Positions 1 to 7,734 of a stretch of 64,000 bases of DNA are shown here, in pieces. How positions within the stretch are numbered: the first letter of the stretch is position 1; each line of letters starts with the position of its first letter. Source of the DNA: UBA4732 sp963823075. Lineage in GTDB: Bacteria; Planctomycetota; Planctomycetia; Gemmatales; Gemmataceae. Location of the stretch: NCBI GenBank assembly GCA_963823075.1, contig CAWGKE010000023.1, positions 248,001 to 312,000 of the forward strand, given 5' to 3'. A program made the position numbers and the translations under genes. The notes under the pieces were generated by a model. The model ran no database searches and was not told the DNA's origin. It was given only the letters and a program-made list of their open reading frames with translations.

Positions 1-27
1 ACGCCCCGCTGCGGCAGGAACTCCCCC

Positions 28-942
28 ATGCACACGCTCCAGACCCTGCTCGGTCACGCCCGCCAGGTTCTTCGACTGTCGCCCGGCGGCGCGATGGACG
101 GCCAGCTGCTCGACCGCTTCCAGGCGGGGGACGAGGCGGCGTTCGAGCTGCTCGTCTGGCGGCATGGGCCAATGGTGTTGAGCGTGTGTCGCCGCGTGCT
201 GGGCGACGAACACGGGGCCGAGGACGCATTCCAGACCACCTTCCTCGCCCTGGCGCAGAAGTGCGGCTCGATCGGGCGGGGCGAGGCCGTCGGCGCGTGG
301 TTGTACCAGGTGGCGTACCGAACCTCCCTTCGCATAAGGCTGCGCGCGGCACGGCGGGCGGAGCGGGAGCGAGTCGCGGGCAGGGCGCGCGCCGAGCAGA
401 TGGCGTCCGACCCATCCGAGCGCCTGTCCTGGGAGGAGCTGCGGCCGCGCCTGGACGCCGAGGTAGCGCGGCTGCCGTTGGAATACCGCGACGCCTTTAT
501 CCTTTGTCATCTGGAAGGCAAGACCAACGAGGAGGCGGCCCGCGAGCTGGGCTGTCCCGTCGGCACGATCCAGTCGCGGCTGTCCCGGGCGCGGGCGCGT
601 CTGCGTTCCCGGCTGCGGAGGCAAGGCCTGGGGCCGGAATCCATCCCATTCATCTTATTCATTCAACGGCCCCAGGCGCCCGCGGACGTGCCGCCGACCC
701 TGGTATACACGGCGGCCCATTCGGCGCTGCGCTGGCTTACGGAACATGCGGGCCGCGCCGCCGAAACAGCCCCGCCGCCCCGGCGCAAACGGCGCTGGCT
801 GCGCCGCGCACTGCTGGCGCTGCTGGCGCTGCTCTTGCTGGGGCTGACGGCCGTCGCGCTGGCCTACGGCGCCCGCTGGGTTCTGCCTCCCGACGCCCCA
901 CCCACTGCTACCGCACCCGCCTCCTCGGGCAGCTGCCATTAG
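28..942 (+). CDS. ECF-family RNA polymerase sigma factor with C-terminal membrane anchor
   Basis: A 304-residue protein. Residues about 25-95 form sigma region 2 (a DRFQAGDEAAFELLV start and a GAEDAFQTTFLALA core). Residues about 140-195 form region 4, with a helix-turn-helix around EEAARELGCPVGTIQSRLSR. After the sigma domains there is a proline-rich linker, a basic stretch (PPRRKRRWLRR) and one hydrophobic segment at about residues 262-283, so the factor is probably tethered to the inner membrane. This fused arrangement is known in planctomycete ECF groups, where the tail may replace a separate anti-sigma factor. No anti-sigma gene follows. The ATG at 28 was chosen because it precedes the whole region 2; no strong Shine-Dalgarno is visible. 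The target regulon is unknown. Confidence 0.9.
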   Translation: MHTLQTLLGHARQVLRLSPGGAMDGQLLDRFQAGDEAAFELLVWRHGPMVLSVCRRVLGDEHGAEDAFQTTFLALAQKCGSIGRGEAVGAWLYQVAYRTSLRIRLRAARRAERERVAGRARAEQMASDPSERLSWEELRPRLDAEVARLPLEYRDAFILCHLEGKTNEEAARELGCPVGTIQSRLSRARARLRSRLRRQGLGPESIPFILFIQRPQAPADVPPTLVYTAAHSALRWLTEHAGRAAETAPPPRRKRRWLRRALLALLALLLLGLTAVALAYGARWVLPPDAPPTATAPASSGSCH

Positions 943-962
943 GCGAGCGGCAGCGGGAATGA

Positions 963-1036
963 TACCCGTAGCCGCATTCGCCAGAATGCGGGCTGACAGC
1001 CATTCACCCGCATTCGCCAGAATGCGGCTACGGGTA
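963..1036. repeat. Nested palindrome after the sigma factor gene
   Basis: The 20-bp palindrome CCGCATTCGCCAGAATGCGG occurs twice, at 972-991 and 1008-1027. The whole block is itself a larger inverted repeat with 17-bp arms at 963-979 and 1020-1036. It lies 20 bp downstream of the sigma factor stop and could act as a terminator, but it lacks a T tract. The rest of 943-1213 shows nothing recognisable. Confidence 0.85.
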
Positions 1037-1213
1037 AGGTATTTCCCGCCTCTCGCCTTAACACATCCGCCGCCACACGGTGACCGCCGCACCTGGCAAG
1101 GCCCGCTCGGGTCTTTTCCCACGGTGCGGCCATTTTTCCATCCTGACCCAGAAAACGCTTGCACGGCGCGCCGCGCCGCGTCACGATGGCCGGCAGTCCC
1201 GGAGGAACCCGAC

Positions 1214-2170
1214 ATGACTGGCTTTGTGCTGCTGGCCGCGCTGCTCGCCGCCGACCCCCCCGACGCCAACCCCGGCATCGTGCCGCCCGGCGCCAAGCTG
1301 GAAAAGGTGTGGGGCGACGGCGCTTTCACCGAAGGCCCCGCCTACGGTCCCGGCGGCTGCGTCTACTTCAGCGACATCGGCATCACGCCCGACCCGCACG
1401 AGGGCAATCGCATCATGAAGTACGACCCCGCCACCGGCAAGACGACGGAGTATCGCAGCCCGAGCGGCCGGGCCAACGGCCTCGACTTCGACCCCGACGG
1501 CCGACTGGTCGCCGCCGAGGGCGCCAACACCGGCGGTACGCGCCGCGTCACCCGCACCGAGAAAGACGGCAAGGTCGTCGTCCTCGCCGACCGCTGGATG
1601 GGCAAGAAGCTCAACAGCCCCAACGACGTGACCATCGACAAAAAAGGTCGCATTTACTTCAGCGACCCCCGCTACGTCGGCGACGAAGCCCGCGAGATCG
1701 ACTCCGAATGCGTCTACCGCATCGACCCCGACGGCTCGTTGACCCAGCTCATCACCGACATGGAGAAGCCGAACGGCGTCATCCTCTCACCGGATATGAA
1801 GACGCTGTATGTGGCCGAAGCCAACCCCAAAGGCAAGCAGCAGCTCCTGGCCTACCCGCTGCACGAGGACGGCAGCGTCGGCCCGAAGAAGGTGCTGTAC
1901 GATTTCGGCAAGGACCGCGGCATCGACGGCATGGTGGTGGACGTGAAGGGGAACATCTACGCAGCGGCGGGGCAGGGCGACAAGGGCGGGGTTTACGTCT
2001 TCAGCCGGGAAGGCGAACGGCTGGCGTTCATCCCGGCCCCGGAGACGCCGACCAACTGCGTCTTCGGCGGCAAGGACCGCAAGACGCTGTACGTCACGGC
2101 CGGCAAGTCGCTCTACCGGATCGGGCTGAACGCCGAAGGCTTCGCGGTCTACTGGCCGAAAGAGGAGTGA
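1214..2170 (+). CDS. SMP-30/gluconolactonase/LRE family beta-propeller hydrolase
   Basis: A 318-residue secreted protein. The ATG at 1214 is preceded by GGAGG at 1201-1205 and begins a short signal-like peptide (MTGFVLLAALLAADPPD), so upstream in-frame codons were rejected. Family hallmarks are FTEGPAYGPGG (residues about 36-46), NGLDFDPDGRLVAAE, LNSPNDVTIDKKGRIYFSDPRYVG (the conserved Asn-Asp metal site), MEKPNGVILSPD and DGMVVDVKGNIYAA. The family hydrolyses sugar lactones or related esters using a divalent cation bound in a six-bladed propeller. Planctomycetes carry many exported paralogues, so the substrate cannot be named. It is flanked by palindromic repeats and has no operon partner. 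Confidence 0.9.
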   Translation: MTGFVLLAALLAADPPDANPGIVPPGAKLEKVWGDGAFTEGPAYGPGGCVYFSDIGITPDPHEGNRIMKYDPATGKTTEYRSPSGRANGLDFDPDGRLVAAEGANTGGTRRVTRTEKDGKVVVLADRWMGKKLNSPNDVTIDKKGRIYFSDPRYVGDEAREIDSECVYRIDPDGSLTQLITDMEKPNGVILSPDMKTLYVAEANPKGKQQLLAYPLHEDGSVGPKKVLYDFGKDRGIDGMVVDVKGNIYAAAGQGDKGGVYVFSREGERLAFIPAPETPTNCVFGGKDRKTLYVTAGKSLYRIGLNAEGFAVYWPKEE

Positions 2171-2216
2171 GCAACGGACGCGCCTTTGGAAACCCATCCG
2201 GTCGAGTGAAAGAGAT

Positions 2217-2332
2217 TTCACCGCGGAGAACGCGGAGAGCGCAGAGAAGACAAAAACAAGCGCCAGGGGAACGGCACGTATTGGACCTCTTCTCTTTCTC
2301 CTCTCCGCGTTCTCCGCGTTCTCCGCGGTGAG
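2217..2332. repeat. Long inverted repeat with 9-nt internal period (GCGGAGAAC type)
   Basis: The left arm at 2217-2250 starts TTCACCGCGGAGAACGCGGA and is matched by a right arm at 2288-2332 ending TCTCCGCGGTGAGA. Each arm is built of tandem 9-mers (GCGGAGAAC), which gives a long hairpin. It belongs to the same structural class as the repeats at 28545, 40684 and 56105. Confidence 0.85.
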
Positions 2333-2434
2333 ATTATTCCTCTTCCTTCGGCGGCGATGACCTGCTTGCGTTCCCGCCCCCGCCCGTTTAGACTCAATCG
2401 GGTTTCCCATCTTCCCGCCCGGAGGCGACGCCCC

Positions 2435-3052
2435 GTGTCCCTTATCACCCAGCTGATCGGCTTCGGGCTGCGGCAGGTGATCGGCGATTCCGCCGACAAC
2501 ATCGTCCCGTTCGTCGAGGTCGTCGAGCAGCGGTTCCGCGACCACAGCCGGACGCTGCCAAAAGCCCTGGAACAGGCCCACAACCGAGCCTGGCAAGCCC
2601 TCGGCGTCGCCCTGGCCGGCGACGGGCTGCTCGACCGCGTCAAGGTTTTCTTCGCCTCGGGCGACGACAAGGGCGTCCGCGAGCAGGTGCAAGTCTTCCT
2701 GAACAGCAACGCCGTCTCCTTTGCCGGAACAGGCGCCGAGTTCCGCCAGGCCTGCCTCGACGAGTTGAAGCGGCTCCGCAAGTCGGGGCTGCTGTCCACG
2801 CAGGGCGGATCGTCCGCGGACCTCGCCCGCCAGGCGGCCGGCTTCAAACGGCACACCGACCCGCAGGGGCTGATCGAGGAATCCCGGCGGGCCGTGGCCG
2901 GGGTCGCCGACGCCCTGGCCGGCGCCTACCCGAACCTGTGCCGACTGCTGCGCACGCCGACGCCGGCCGGGCCGCCGCTGCTGGCTGCGGCCTTCTGCTA
3001 CTTCTTCCGCCGCGAGGTCGAGACCGACGACGAACTGGCCCACGGCCTCTTC
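2435..3052 (+). pseudogene. 5' remnant of a planctomycete-type gene cut by insertion of the DUF262 gene
   Basis: A GTG at 2435, with GGAGG at 2421-2425, opens a conserved-looking helical domain: SLITQLIGFGLRQVIGDSAD, then VVEQRFRDHSRTLPKALEQA and a stretch ending AAAFCYFFRREVETDDELAHGLF. I associate this N-terminal domain with large Gemmata-type proteins; the assignment is from memory of the pattern. After residue 206 the sequence turns into non-protein-like peptide (HGPPVRAVNRYGNPGQRSAA) and base composition falls. By chance the frame stays open to the DUF262 gene stop at 4954, so a fused product is formally possible. The likeliest reading is a gene truncated at about 3052 by acquisition of the island. 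No matching 3' remnant was found. Confidence 0.6.
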
Positions 3053-3138
3053 AGACCAGATTCTGCACAAAAACACGGCCCCCCAGTGCGGGCTGTAAAC
3101 CGCTACGGGAATCCCGGCCAAAGAAGCGCTGCCAAAGC

Positions 3139-3166
3139 TTGCAGTCCCCACGACATATGGTATCCT
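3139..3166 (+). promoter_or_regulatory. Predicted promoter of the DUF262 nuclease gene
   Basis: TTGCAG (3139-3144), a 16-nt spacer and TATCCT (3161-3166) form a reasonable vegetative promoter 49 bp upstream of the ATG at 3215. It lies in the lower-GC junction sequence, so the nuclease probably brought its own promoter. Confidence 0.45.
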
Positions 3167-3214
3167 ACGCAGGAGCAGCCACACCCTCCAGGCACACATT
3201 GTGGGAGCGCAGAA

Positions 3215-4954
3215 ATGAGCGAACTGACCGGCGTGACCATCAAGGCGACCCCTTGGAAAGTTCGCAACCTCGCGGCGCTCAAGCGAAATGGGGAACTTCA
3301 CTTGCCAGATCTTCAACGCGGCTTTCGTTGGTCTCCTGAAAGGGTCCGTGATCTCCATGATTCGCTTTACAGAAGGTATCCGGTGGGAGCTTTGCTCCTT
3401 TGGAAGCCCAGCTGGTCTGGAGAGGATGCACCATTTGCGACCAGAGCTTGGGATACATGGCTGCTCAATTCGGCAACGGGCAAAGTAGAGCGGGAGGCTG
3501 CTGCCCCAGTCCGACCGGGGGCCATGTTCGTACTGGACGGCCAACAGCGCCTTACGTCTCTATTTCGCGTCATCTTCCAGAGTCGCGCGATGGGAAAGAA
3601 CACCTTCGACCCCGACCTGCTGGTGGCGCTTTCCCCTGAGTCGGAATGGCTTGACAACCCATTCCACCTCCGGTCTCGGGCCATGGTCCGCCGGATGAAG
3701 GACGGTTTGCTTGTGGATGCGCACGTACTGTTTGAAGGCGTTCGCCAAGGCGACGAGACGGGCGCGGTGCTGAAAGCGATTGGCCAATGGGTGCAGCCAA
3801 GCGATTCGCTTTTCACGAAGGCGCTCAACCGCGCCAACGCGATCCGCAACGCGATCCTCGAGAACGAGATCGTGGCTTACGAGATCGACGCGGATGCCGA
3901 CGACGACAACGTGATCGAGATCTTTGCGCGGCTGAATCAACAGGGCATCACGCTGCGTCCGAGCGAGTTAGCCGCAGCGAGACTGACGGGACAATTGAGC
4001 AACTTCCGAGAGAAGGCGCGGTCGGTCCTGACCCACAAGGATTTGCATGGCTACGTCGGCCGTGAGGGGCAGGAGGATCGAATCCGAACTGGCGGTTTCG
4101 TGGACACGGATCTTCTGATGCGGGCGGCGTTGTTTCTGGCAACCGGCACCATCAGCTATCGGGACATCGAGAAACGCAAAAAAGGCGGCAAGGAAGGGTT
4201 CGCCGATGTGGCGAAGGAGTGGAACAACGCTTGCGCGGCGCTTCGCGCCTCCGTCAAAATGTTCCGTGAAGCTGGCATTCCGGAGGGAGGGTGGATTCCG
4301 TACCGATACTTACTTCTCGCGCCAGCCATCGCCCACGCGAAAGGCCACAGTCTTACGGACAAGAGATGGCTGGGATGGGCGATAGCCGCCAGCATCTGGG
4401 GGCACCATGCCGGTGATGCAGAGAACAAGGCCCAAGCCGACGCCAGAGCCGCAGCAGCCGGCGACATAGATGAGCTGCTAAAGAGCGTAAAAACGCAAGC
4501 AAAACGCCCGGAATCGGTCGTGCCCCAGGAAGACGACCTCACAGAGAACGTCGTCAAGGCGGGCGGCGTACTTCTGGCGCTCTTGGTTGATTCTCTCCAC
4601 CATCAAACTCGCTCATTTCCTATGCAGAAATTCCTGAGTTCTCATGCCGAGCCAATCGAGGTTCATCACATCTTCCCGCGAGCTGTCCTCAACGCTTACC
4701 CCGAGGAGAACGACTTCATCGCGGATCGCCTTGGGAACCTGACCCTGCTTTACCGATCGGATAATGAGAGCATCGGCGACGACCGACCGGCCGACTACCT
4801 TGCAACGGTTCCACAGGAGGTGCTCAAGGCCCACTGTATTCCACTTGACCAATCTCTTTGGGCGGTGGAACACTACGTTGAATTCTGCCAAGAACGGGAG
4901 AAGGCGCTCGCGAAGGTCGTAAACAAGCTCCTTGAGGACTTGGGGCTTACCTAA
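3215..4954 (+). CDS. DUF262/DUF1524 protein, GmrSD-like type IV restriction nuclease
   Basis: A 579-residue protein. The N-terminal DUF262 (GmrS-like, ParB/sulfiredoxin-fold) domain shows LPDLQRGFRWSPERVRDLHD (about residues 25-45) and the signature FVLDGQQRLTSL (about 105-116). The C-terminal DUF1524 (GmrD-like) domain shows the HNH-type EVHHIFPRAVLNAY near residue 483 and ADRLGNLTLL after it. In characterised relatives the two domains together cleave DNA with modified, often glucosylated, cytosines in a nucleotide-dependent way, which is an anti-phage function. The ATG at 3215 follows GGGAG at 3202-3206. GC is visibly lower than in the neighbouring genes. Its position inside a broken gene and beside toxin-like genes supports a defence island. 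Substrate specificity cannot be read from the sequence. Confidence 0.88.
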   Translation: MSELTGVTIKATPWKVRNLAALKRNGELHLPDLQRGFRWSPERVRDLHDSLYRRYPVGALLLWKPSWSGEDAPFATRAWDTWLLNSATGKVEREAAAPVRPGAMFVLDGQQRLTSLFRVIFQSRAMGKNTFDPDLLVALSPESEWLDNPFHLRSRAMVRRMKDGLLVDAHVLFEGVRQGDETGAVLKAIGQWVQPSDSLFTKALNRANAIRNAILENEIVAYEIDADADDDNVIEIFARLNQQGITLRPSELAAARLTGQLSNFREKARSVLTHKDLHGYVGREGQEDRIRTGGFVDTDLLMRAALFLATGTISYRDIEKRKKGGKEGFADVAKEWNNACAALRASVKMFREAGIPEGGWIPYRYLLLAPAIAHAKGHSLTDKRWLGWAIAASIWGHHAGDAENKAQADARAAAAGDIDELLKSVKTQAKRPESVVPQEDDLTENVVKAGGVLLALLVDSLHHQTRSFPMQKFLSSHAEPIEVHHIFPRAVLNAYPEENDFIADRLGNLTLLYRSDNESIGDDRPADYLATVPQEVLKAHCIPLDQSLWAVEHYVEFCQEREKALAKVVNKLLEDLGLT

Positions 4955-5000
4955 TCCGCATCCGGCGACCAGAGTCCCGTCTCGCCTTGGAGGCGAAAAG

Positions 5001-5302
5001 TGATAAGAACCTTTTTCACTCGTCAAACTATAAAAATCTACCTGACGCCTTGTCCCTTCCGTCAGTCTCGCCGAGGTGGACGCCGGCCGTGCCGCCGCCC
5101 AGCGAAGGCTAAGAGGCTCTGACAAAACCGACGGCTTGCCCAGTTTATCCAGGCTTCCCAGGAGTTTTGTCAGGGCCTGTAAATCTCAGCCGTCGGGGCC
5201 GCCTGCGGAGACGTTGAACCGGACGAAGCCGGACGGGCGGCCCGGATCGGTTGCGGCGATGGGTCGGGCGACGCATCCCTCAGGAGTCGCCTTGGATGGG
5301 AG
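5001..5302. repeat. Island repeat, copy R1
   Basis: First of three related copies (R1 5001-5302, R2 5981-6165, R3 7279-7515). Shared blocks in order are CTTTTTCACTCG, CCTTCCGTCGG-type, GACGCCGGCCGTGCCGCCGC, GTCGGGGCCGCCTGCGGAGA and ACGTTGAACC. R1 and R3 also share the end GGGCGACGCATCCC(T/C)CAGGAGTCGCC, which R2 lacks. R1 carries a small unique insertion around 5108-5180. No convincing open frame runs through all copies. R1 lies downstream of the 68-aa gene and its hairpin, next to the end of the DUF262 gene. Confidence 0.8.
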
Positions 5303-5317
5303 CGGAAAAGGGAGCGG

Positions 5318-5360
5318 AAAAGGGGCCGGGATTCGATTTAATCGAATCCCGGCCCCTTTT
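5318..5360. terminator. Perfect hairpin after the 68-aa gene (copy 1)
   Basis: The arms are 21 bp each (5318-5338 and 5340-5360) with one central base. The outer part AAAAGGGG/CCCCTTTT is shared with the hairpin at 7669-7711, while the inner stem differs. On the minus strand it starts 8 nt after the corrected stop of the 68-aa gene and ends in a T run, so it fits an intrinsic terminator. The GGGGACAAAAGGGG-like edges also resemble REP sequences associated with RAYT transposases. Confidence 0.75.
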
Positions 5361-5368
5361 GTCCCCCA

Positions 5369-5576
5369 TCAGACGAGCGCCTCTTCTGCCAGCTTGCCAT
5401 CGGGCTTGAGGACCAGCTGCCTGATGACCTTGCCTCGATGCTCGATGGAAACCGGGTCTCCCGCCTGGCCTTCGCGCCAGGCAGCGGGCGATGCGAATGG
5501 CCTCCTCAAGGCTATCCGTCTCATCAAATCGGTCTTCAGTGGTTTCACTAATGATGCAGTAGGCGTCAGAAATCAT
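5369..5576 (-). CDS. 68-aa conserved small protein, frame disrupted by one base
   Basis: The start at 5576 is strongly supported by AGGAGG five bases upstream, 10 nt after the stop of the Cas2-like gene, so the two form an operon. The N-terminal half reads MISDAYCIISETTEDRFDET then DSLEEAIRIAR. The C-terminal half, in the next frame, reads WREGQAGDPVSIEHRGKVIR then QLVLKPDGKLAEEALV. Joining them needs one base to be skipped near 5479. The second, truncated copy at 7735-7889 has the same frame break at the same place, so this is either an ancestral mutation, a programmed shift, or an error shared by both copies. Without the shift the unshifted frame runs to 5280. Family and function are unknown; a partner or antitoxin role is only a guess from context. 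Confidence 0.55.
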
Positions 5577-5586
5577 GGCAACCTCC

Positions 5587-5889
5587 TCAAACACGATCGA
5601 TGTACACCCACAGATGGTTCAAGGCCGCAAGTGGGTCCACGTTGGGGACGTTCTGGGGGTTGGCAACCGCCTGCAGAACTTGAGCCAACTGGTTGGCGGC
5701 TTGAGCAAGAGGGACGGCCGCCGACTCCCATGTGCCGGTGTTCGTGTTCTGGAGTCCCATGACGGCGAACAGCGCGGCGATGTGGTTTCGTAAGCGGGAC
5801 TGGCGATCATGGAAGTACGAAATCCGAACGATCACCCGCCAAATCGCCGTACTCCCTTCTGGGACGGCGCAACGGTCCCAGCGCTTCAA
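5587..5889 (-). CDS. 100-aa Cas2/VapD-like small protein
   Basis: A 100-residue protein whose residues about 13-97 can be read as a ferredoxin-like fold: strand IWRVIVRISYF, helix QSRLRNHIAALFAVMGL, strand NTNTGTWES, a long helix LAQAANQLAQVLQAV and a final strand LNHLWVYIDRV. This layout recalls Cas2/VapD-type endoribonucleases, but no catalytic Asp sits at the end of strand 1 as in Cas2, so nuclease activity is not established. It is first in a two-gene minus-strand operon with the 68-aa gene. Repeat R2 lies about 95 bp upstream. The codon pattern is clearly coding, but the start could lie slightly downstream of 5889. Confidence 0.6.
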   Translation of the reverse strand: MKRWDRCAVPEGSTAIWRVIVRISYFHDRQSRLRNHIAALFAVMGLQNTNTGTWESAAVPLAQAANQLAQVLQAVANPQNVPNVDPLAALNHLWVYIDRV

Positions 5890-5980
5890 TGATGCCCTGC
5901 TGGCAACATCGCGGTCAAGGTCGGTTTTGTTTGCCCTGCGCGGTCGAGACCAGACCTGGCTTTGCCGACGTGGAAAGTGC

Positions 5981-6165
5981 GTCAGGAACCTTTTTCACTC
6001 GCTTAACCACAAATCTGTTCCCGACGCCTATATCCCTTCCGTCGGCCTCGCCGTGGCGGACGCCGGCCGTGCCGCCGCTCGGCGAAGGCTAAAACTCAGT
6101 CGTCGGGGCCGCCTGCGGAGACGTTGAACCAGACGAGCCCGGACGGTCGGCGGCGAGCAATGCCA
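5981..6165. repeat. Island repeat, copy R2
   Basis: Second copy of the island repeat, sharing with R1 and R3 the CTTTTTCACTCG end, the GACGCCGGCCGTGCCGCCGC block and GTCGGGGCCGCCTGCGGAGA. It lies between the 64-aa gene and the Cas2-like gene. It is shorter than R1 and R3 and ends near 6165, where similarity is lost. The intervening stretch 6166-6216 contains a GC hairpin around 6168-6193 that may terminate the ART operon. Confidence 0.8.
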
Positions 6166-6216
6166 AGGGCCGACCCAATGGGCCGGCCCCAAGCTTACCG
6201 CTGAGCGGTGAGACCG

Positions 6217-6411
6217 TCAGCCAGCATCGCGCGCGGCGGTTTCCTCATCCGCGGTTTGCGTTCCAGAACCCCGACCGCGACCGAGGAGGACTTCGCCCCT
6301 ATCGTTGATGGCGCCAGAGGCGACCAGCTCCTGCACCTGCTGTGCAGGTGGCAGCCGGGCGAACTCCGCGAGCGCCTTGCGGCTCCGCGCGATCAAATCC
6401 TTCTTGGTCAT
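6217..6411 (-). CDS. 64-aa partner of the ART-like protein (antitoxin candidate)
   Basis: MTKKDLIARSRKALAEFARL and PPAQQVQELVASGAINDRGE begin a small, mostly helical protein with an acidic/polar tail. Its ATG (6411) comes one base after the TGA of the upstream ART-like gene, and a GGAGGG Shine-Dalgarno sits within the end of that gene, so translation is coupled. Small size, tight coupling and the toxin-like neighbour fit an antitoxin or immunity partner. The order toxin first, partner second is less usual but known. I do not recognise a named family. Confidence 0.6.
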   Translation of the reverse strand: MTKKDLIARSRKALAEFARLPPAQQVQELVASGAINDRGEVLLGRGRGSGTQTADEETAARDAG

Positions 6412-6412
6412 T

Positions 6413-7174
6413 TCACCCTCCTTCCCGGTCTACCCGGTAGATGCGGGAGGCTATGCAACGCTTGTCTCGCACGGCGATTTGGACATGGGACTGTGCTCGA
6501 ATCATCGCGCCGCCATACACAGGGTCGCCTTCCTCGAAAGGGCAGCGGACAGTCTGGTAGTGGACCCCGTCGGCGCGATCCGTGGCCCGCGTCAGCCGGT
6601 CGATGACGAGGCGGTCCAGTTTCCGCAGCTTGAACTCCCTCCCCCCGTTCTTCGGCATCGGCCAGCCCTGCCTTGCGTACAAAGCTACTGTACCTTCGTA
6701 GGACTGTTGCAGCAAGCCGGTAAAGGCCGTGTCCGCCAGGTCAAGGCATCGTCCTAACCGGACTGCTGCTGCAACGACGGCCCCTTCGTCCTGGTAGTGC
6801 TCCTGCGCCCACTGCCAAGCCCGCCCAGGCGCATGTTCCCAGAAGTAAACCCCCTGCCCCAGCCAGTCATACTCGTTTTGACTCGCCTTCCACGCATCCA
6901 TGCTCACCCGGCCCGCGACAAGCCCGTCGGCGAAATCCCGCCGGCAACCGTGGTATCCCACCACGGTTCGCGGCAGAACGTGGAGATGCTCAAAAGCCGC
7001 CTTGCAGTTCGTGCAGCGCAGGCGGAGGGGCAGCAACGATGGGGCAAGCCAGGAAAGAAGCCGAGCGATGGCAAGCCTGGCCCCGCCGTTGAGAACGCCG
7101 TCGGCCCAGCCAAGGCGGTTCCCGCCGCACGTCGGACACGCCGTCTCGGGCGCCTTGAGCACGTCATGGGCCAT
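6413..7174 (-). CDS. Zinc-ribbon protein with ADP-ribosyltransferase-like domain
   Basis: A 253-residue protein. Cysteine pairs C13-x2-C16 and C54-x2-C57 suggest a zinc ribbon, with a hydrophobic insert between them. The remaining part begins VVGYHGCRRDFADGLVAG (residue 71 on) and continues YDWLGQGVYFWEHAPGRAWQWA (102-123 approx). The YHG...LGxGVYFWE...A..WA pattern resembles bacterial ART/PARP-fold toxins, in which the first His binds NAD. The catalytic acidic residue cannot be assigned by eye; E172, in the QSYEGTVALY segment, is one possibility. It is coupled to the 64-aa gene and preceded by repeat R3 about 105 bp upstream. An NAD-dependent toxin or phage-defence effector is an inference from domain pattern and context. 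Confidence 0.6.
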   Translation of the reverse strand: MAHDVLKAPETACPTCGGNRLGWADGVLNGGARLAIARLLSWLAPSLLPLRLRCTNCKAAFEHLHVLPRTVVGYHGCRRDFADGLVAGRVSMDAWKASQNEYDWLGQGVYFWEHAPGRAWQWAQEHYQDEGAVVAAAVRLGRCLDLADTAFTGLLQQSYEGTVALYARQGWPMPKNGGREFKLRKLDRLVIDRLTRATDRADGVHYQTVRCPFEEGDPVYGGAMIRAQSHVQIAVRDKRCIASRIYRVDREGG

Positions 7175-7278
7175 CCGTCATCCCCCAGCCCTTTCGCACC
7201 GTTCATTATATCCGTCCTGCGAGAACGCGACCAAACTCCTGGTAGGCCGCCTGCTTGAGTGAGAATAGGGGTAAAGGC

Positions 7279-7515
7279 ATCAGGAATGTTTTTCACTCGC
7301 CAAACGATAAAACTGTTCCTTACGCCTTTTCCCTTCCGTCGGTCGCGCCGTGGCGGACGCCGACCGTGCCGCCGCTCGGCGAAGGCGAAAACTCAGTCGT
7401 CGGGGCCGCCTGCGGAGACGTTGAACCGGACGAAGCCGAACCGGCGGCCCGGATCGGCTGCGGCGATTGGCCGGGCGACGCATCCCCCAGGAGTCGCCTT
7501 CGATTGTAATGGGCG
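7279..7515. repeat. Island repeat, copy R3
   Basis: Third copy, upstream of the ART-like gene on the minus strand. It matches R1 over almost its full length, including the terminal GGGCGACGCATCCCCCAGGA block. Beyond it, 7516-7668 is a 150-bp stretch absent from the R1 side; it holds no feature that I can name. Confidence 0.8.
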
Positions 7516-7668
7516 GCCATGCTCCCCTTCGATTCGTCGTCGTAGAACAGGATCACGGCATTCCGGCTCATCGGCCATCGGATCGGGAAGCCAGGCCGCG
7601 AAGAGTTCCGGCTTGAGTTCGCCCGCGGCCACGCCCGCGGCTCCCGCCCCCGCTTCCCGCCGAAATGG

Positions 7669-7711
7669 AAAAGGGGTCGGCAGTCGATTAGATCGACTGC
7701 CGACCCCTTTT
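7669..7711. terminator. Perfect hairpin after the 68-aa gene copy 2
   Basis: The arms are 20 bp each, at 7669-7688 and 7692-7711, with loop TAG. The outer AAAAGGGG is shared with the 5318-5360 hairpin. The inner stem sequence is different but still perfectly self-complementary, so the fold rather than the sequence has been kept. Confidence 0.75.
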
Positions 7712-7734
7712 GTCCCCGATCTCTTTTGTCCCCG

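Noticed and set aside
959..1213. Upstream extension of the SMP-30 gene to 959
   Set aside because: The extension translates the palindrome and has no signal peptide; the ATG at 1214 has GGAGG and begins a secretion signal.
2357..4954. A single 865-codon fusion of the planctomycete N-terminal domain and DUF262
   Set aside because: The joining segment is not protein-like, GC changes, and a promoter, Shine-Dalgarno and ATG for the nuclease lie at 3139-3217.
5001..7515. Island repeats as integron attC sites
   Set aside because: No integrase is present in the window and no R/L box pair could be recognised; kept only as a cassette-like pattern.
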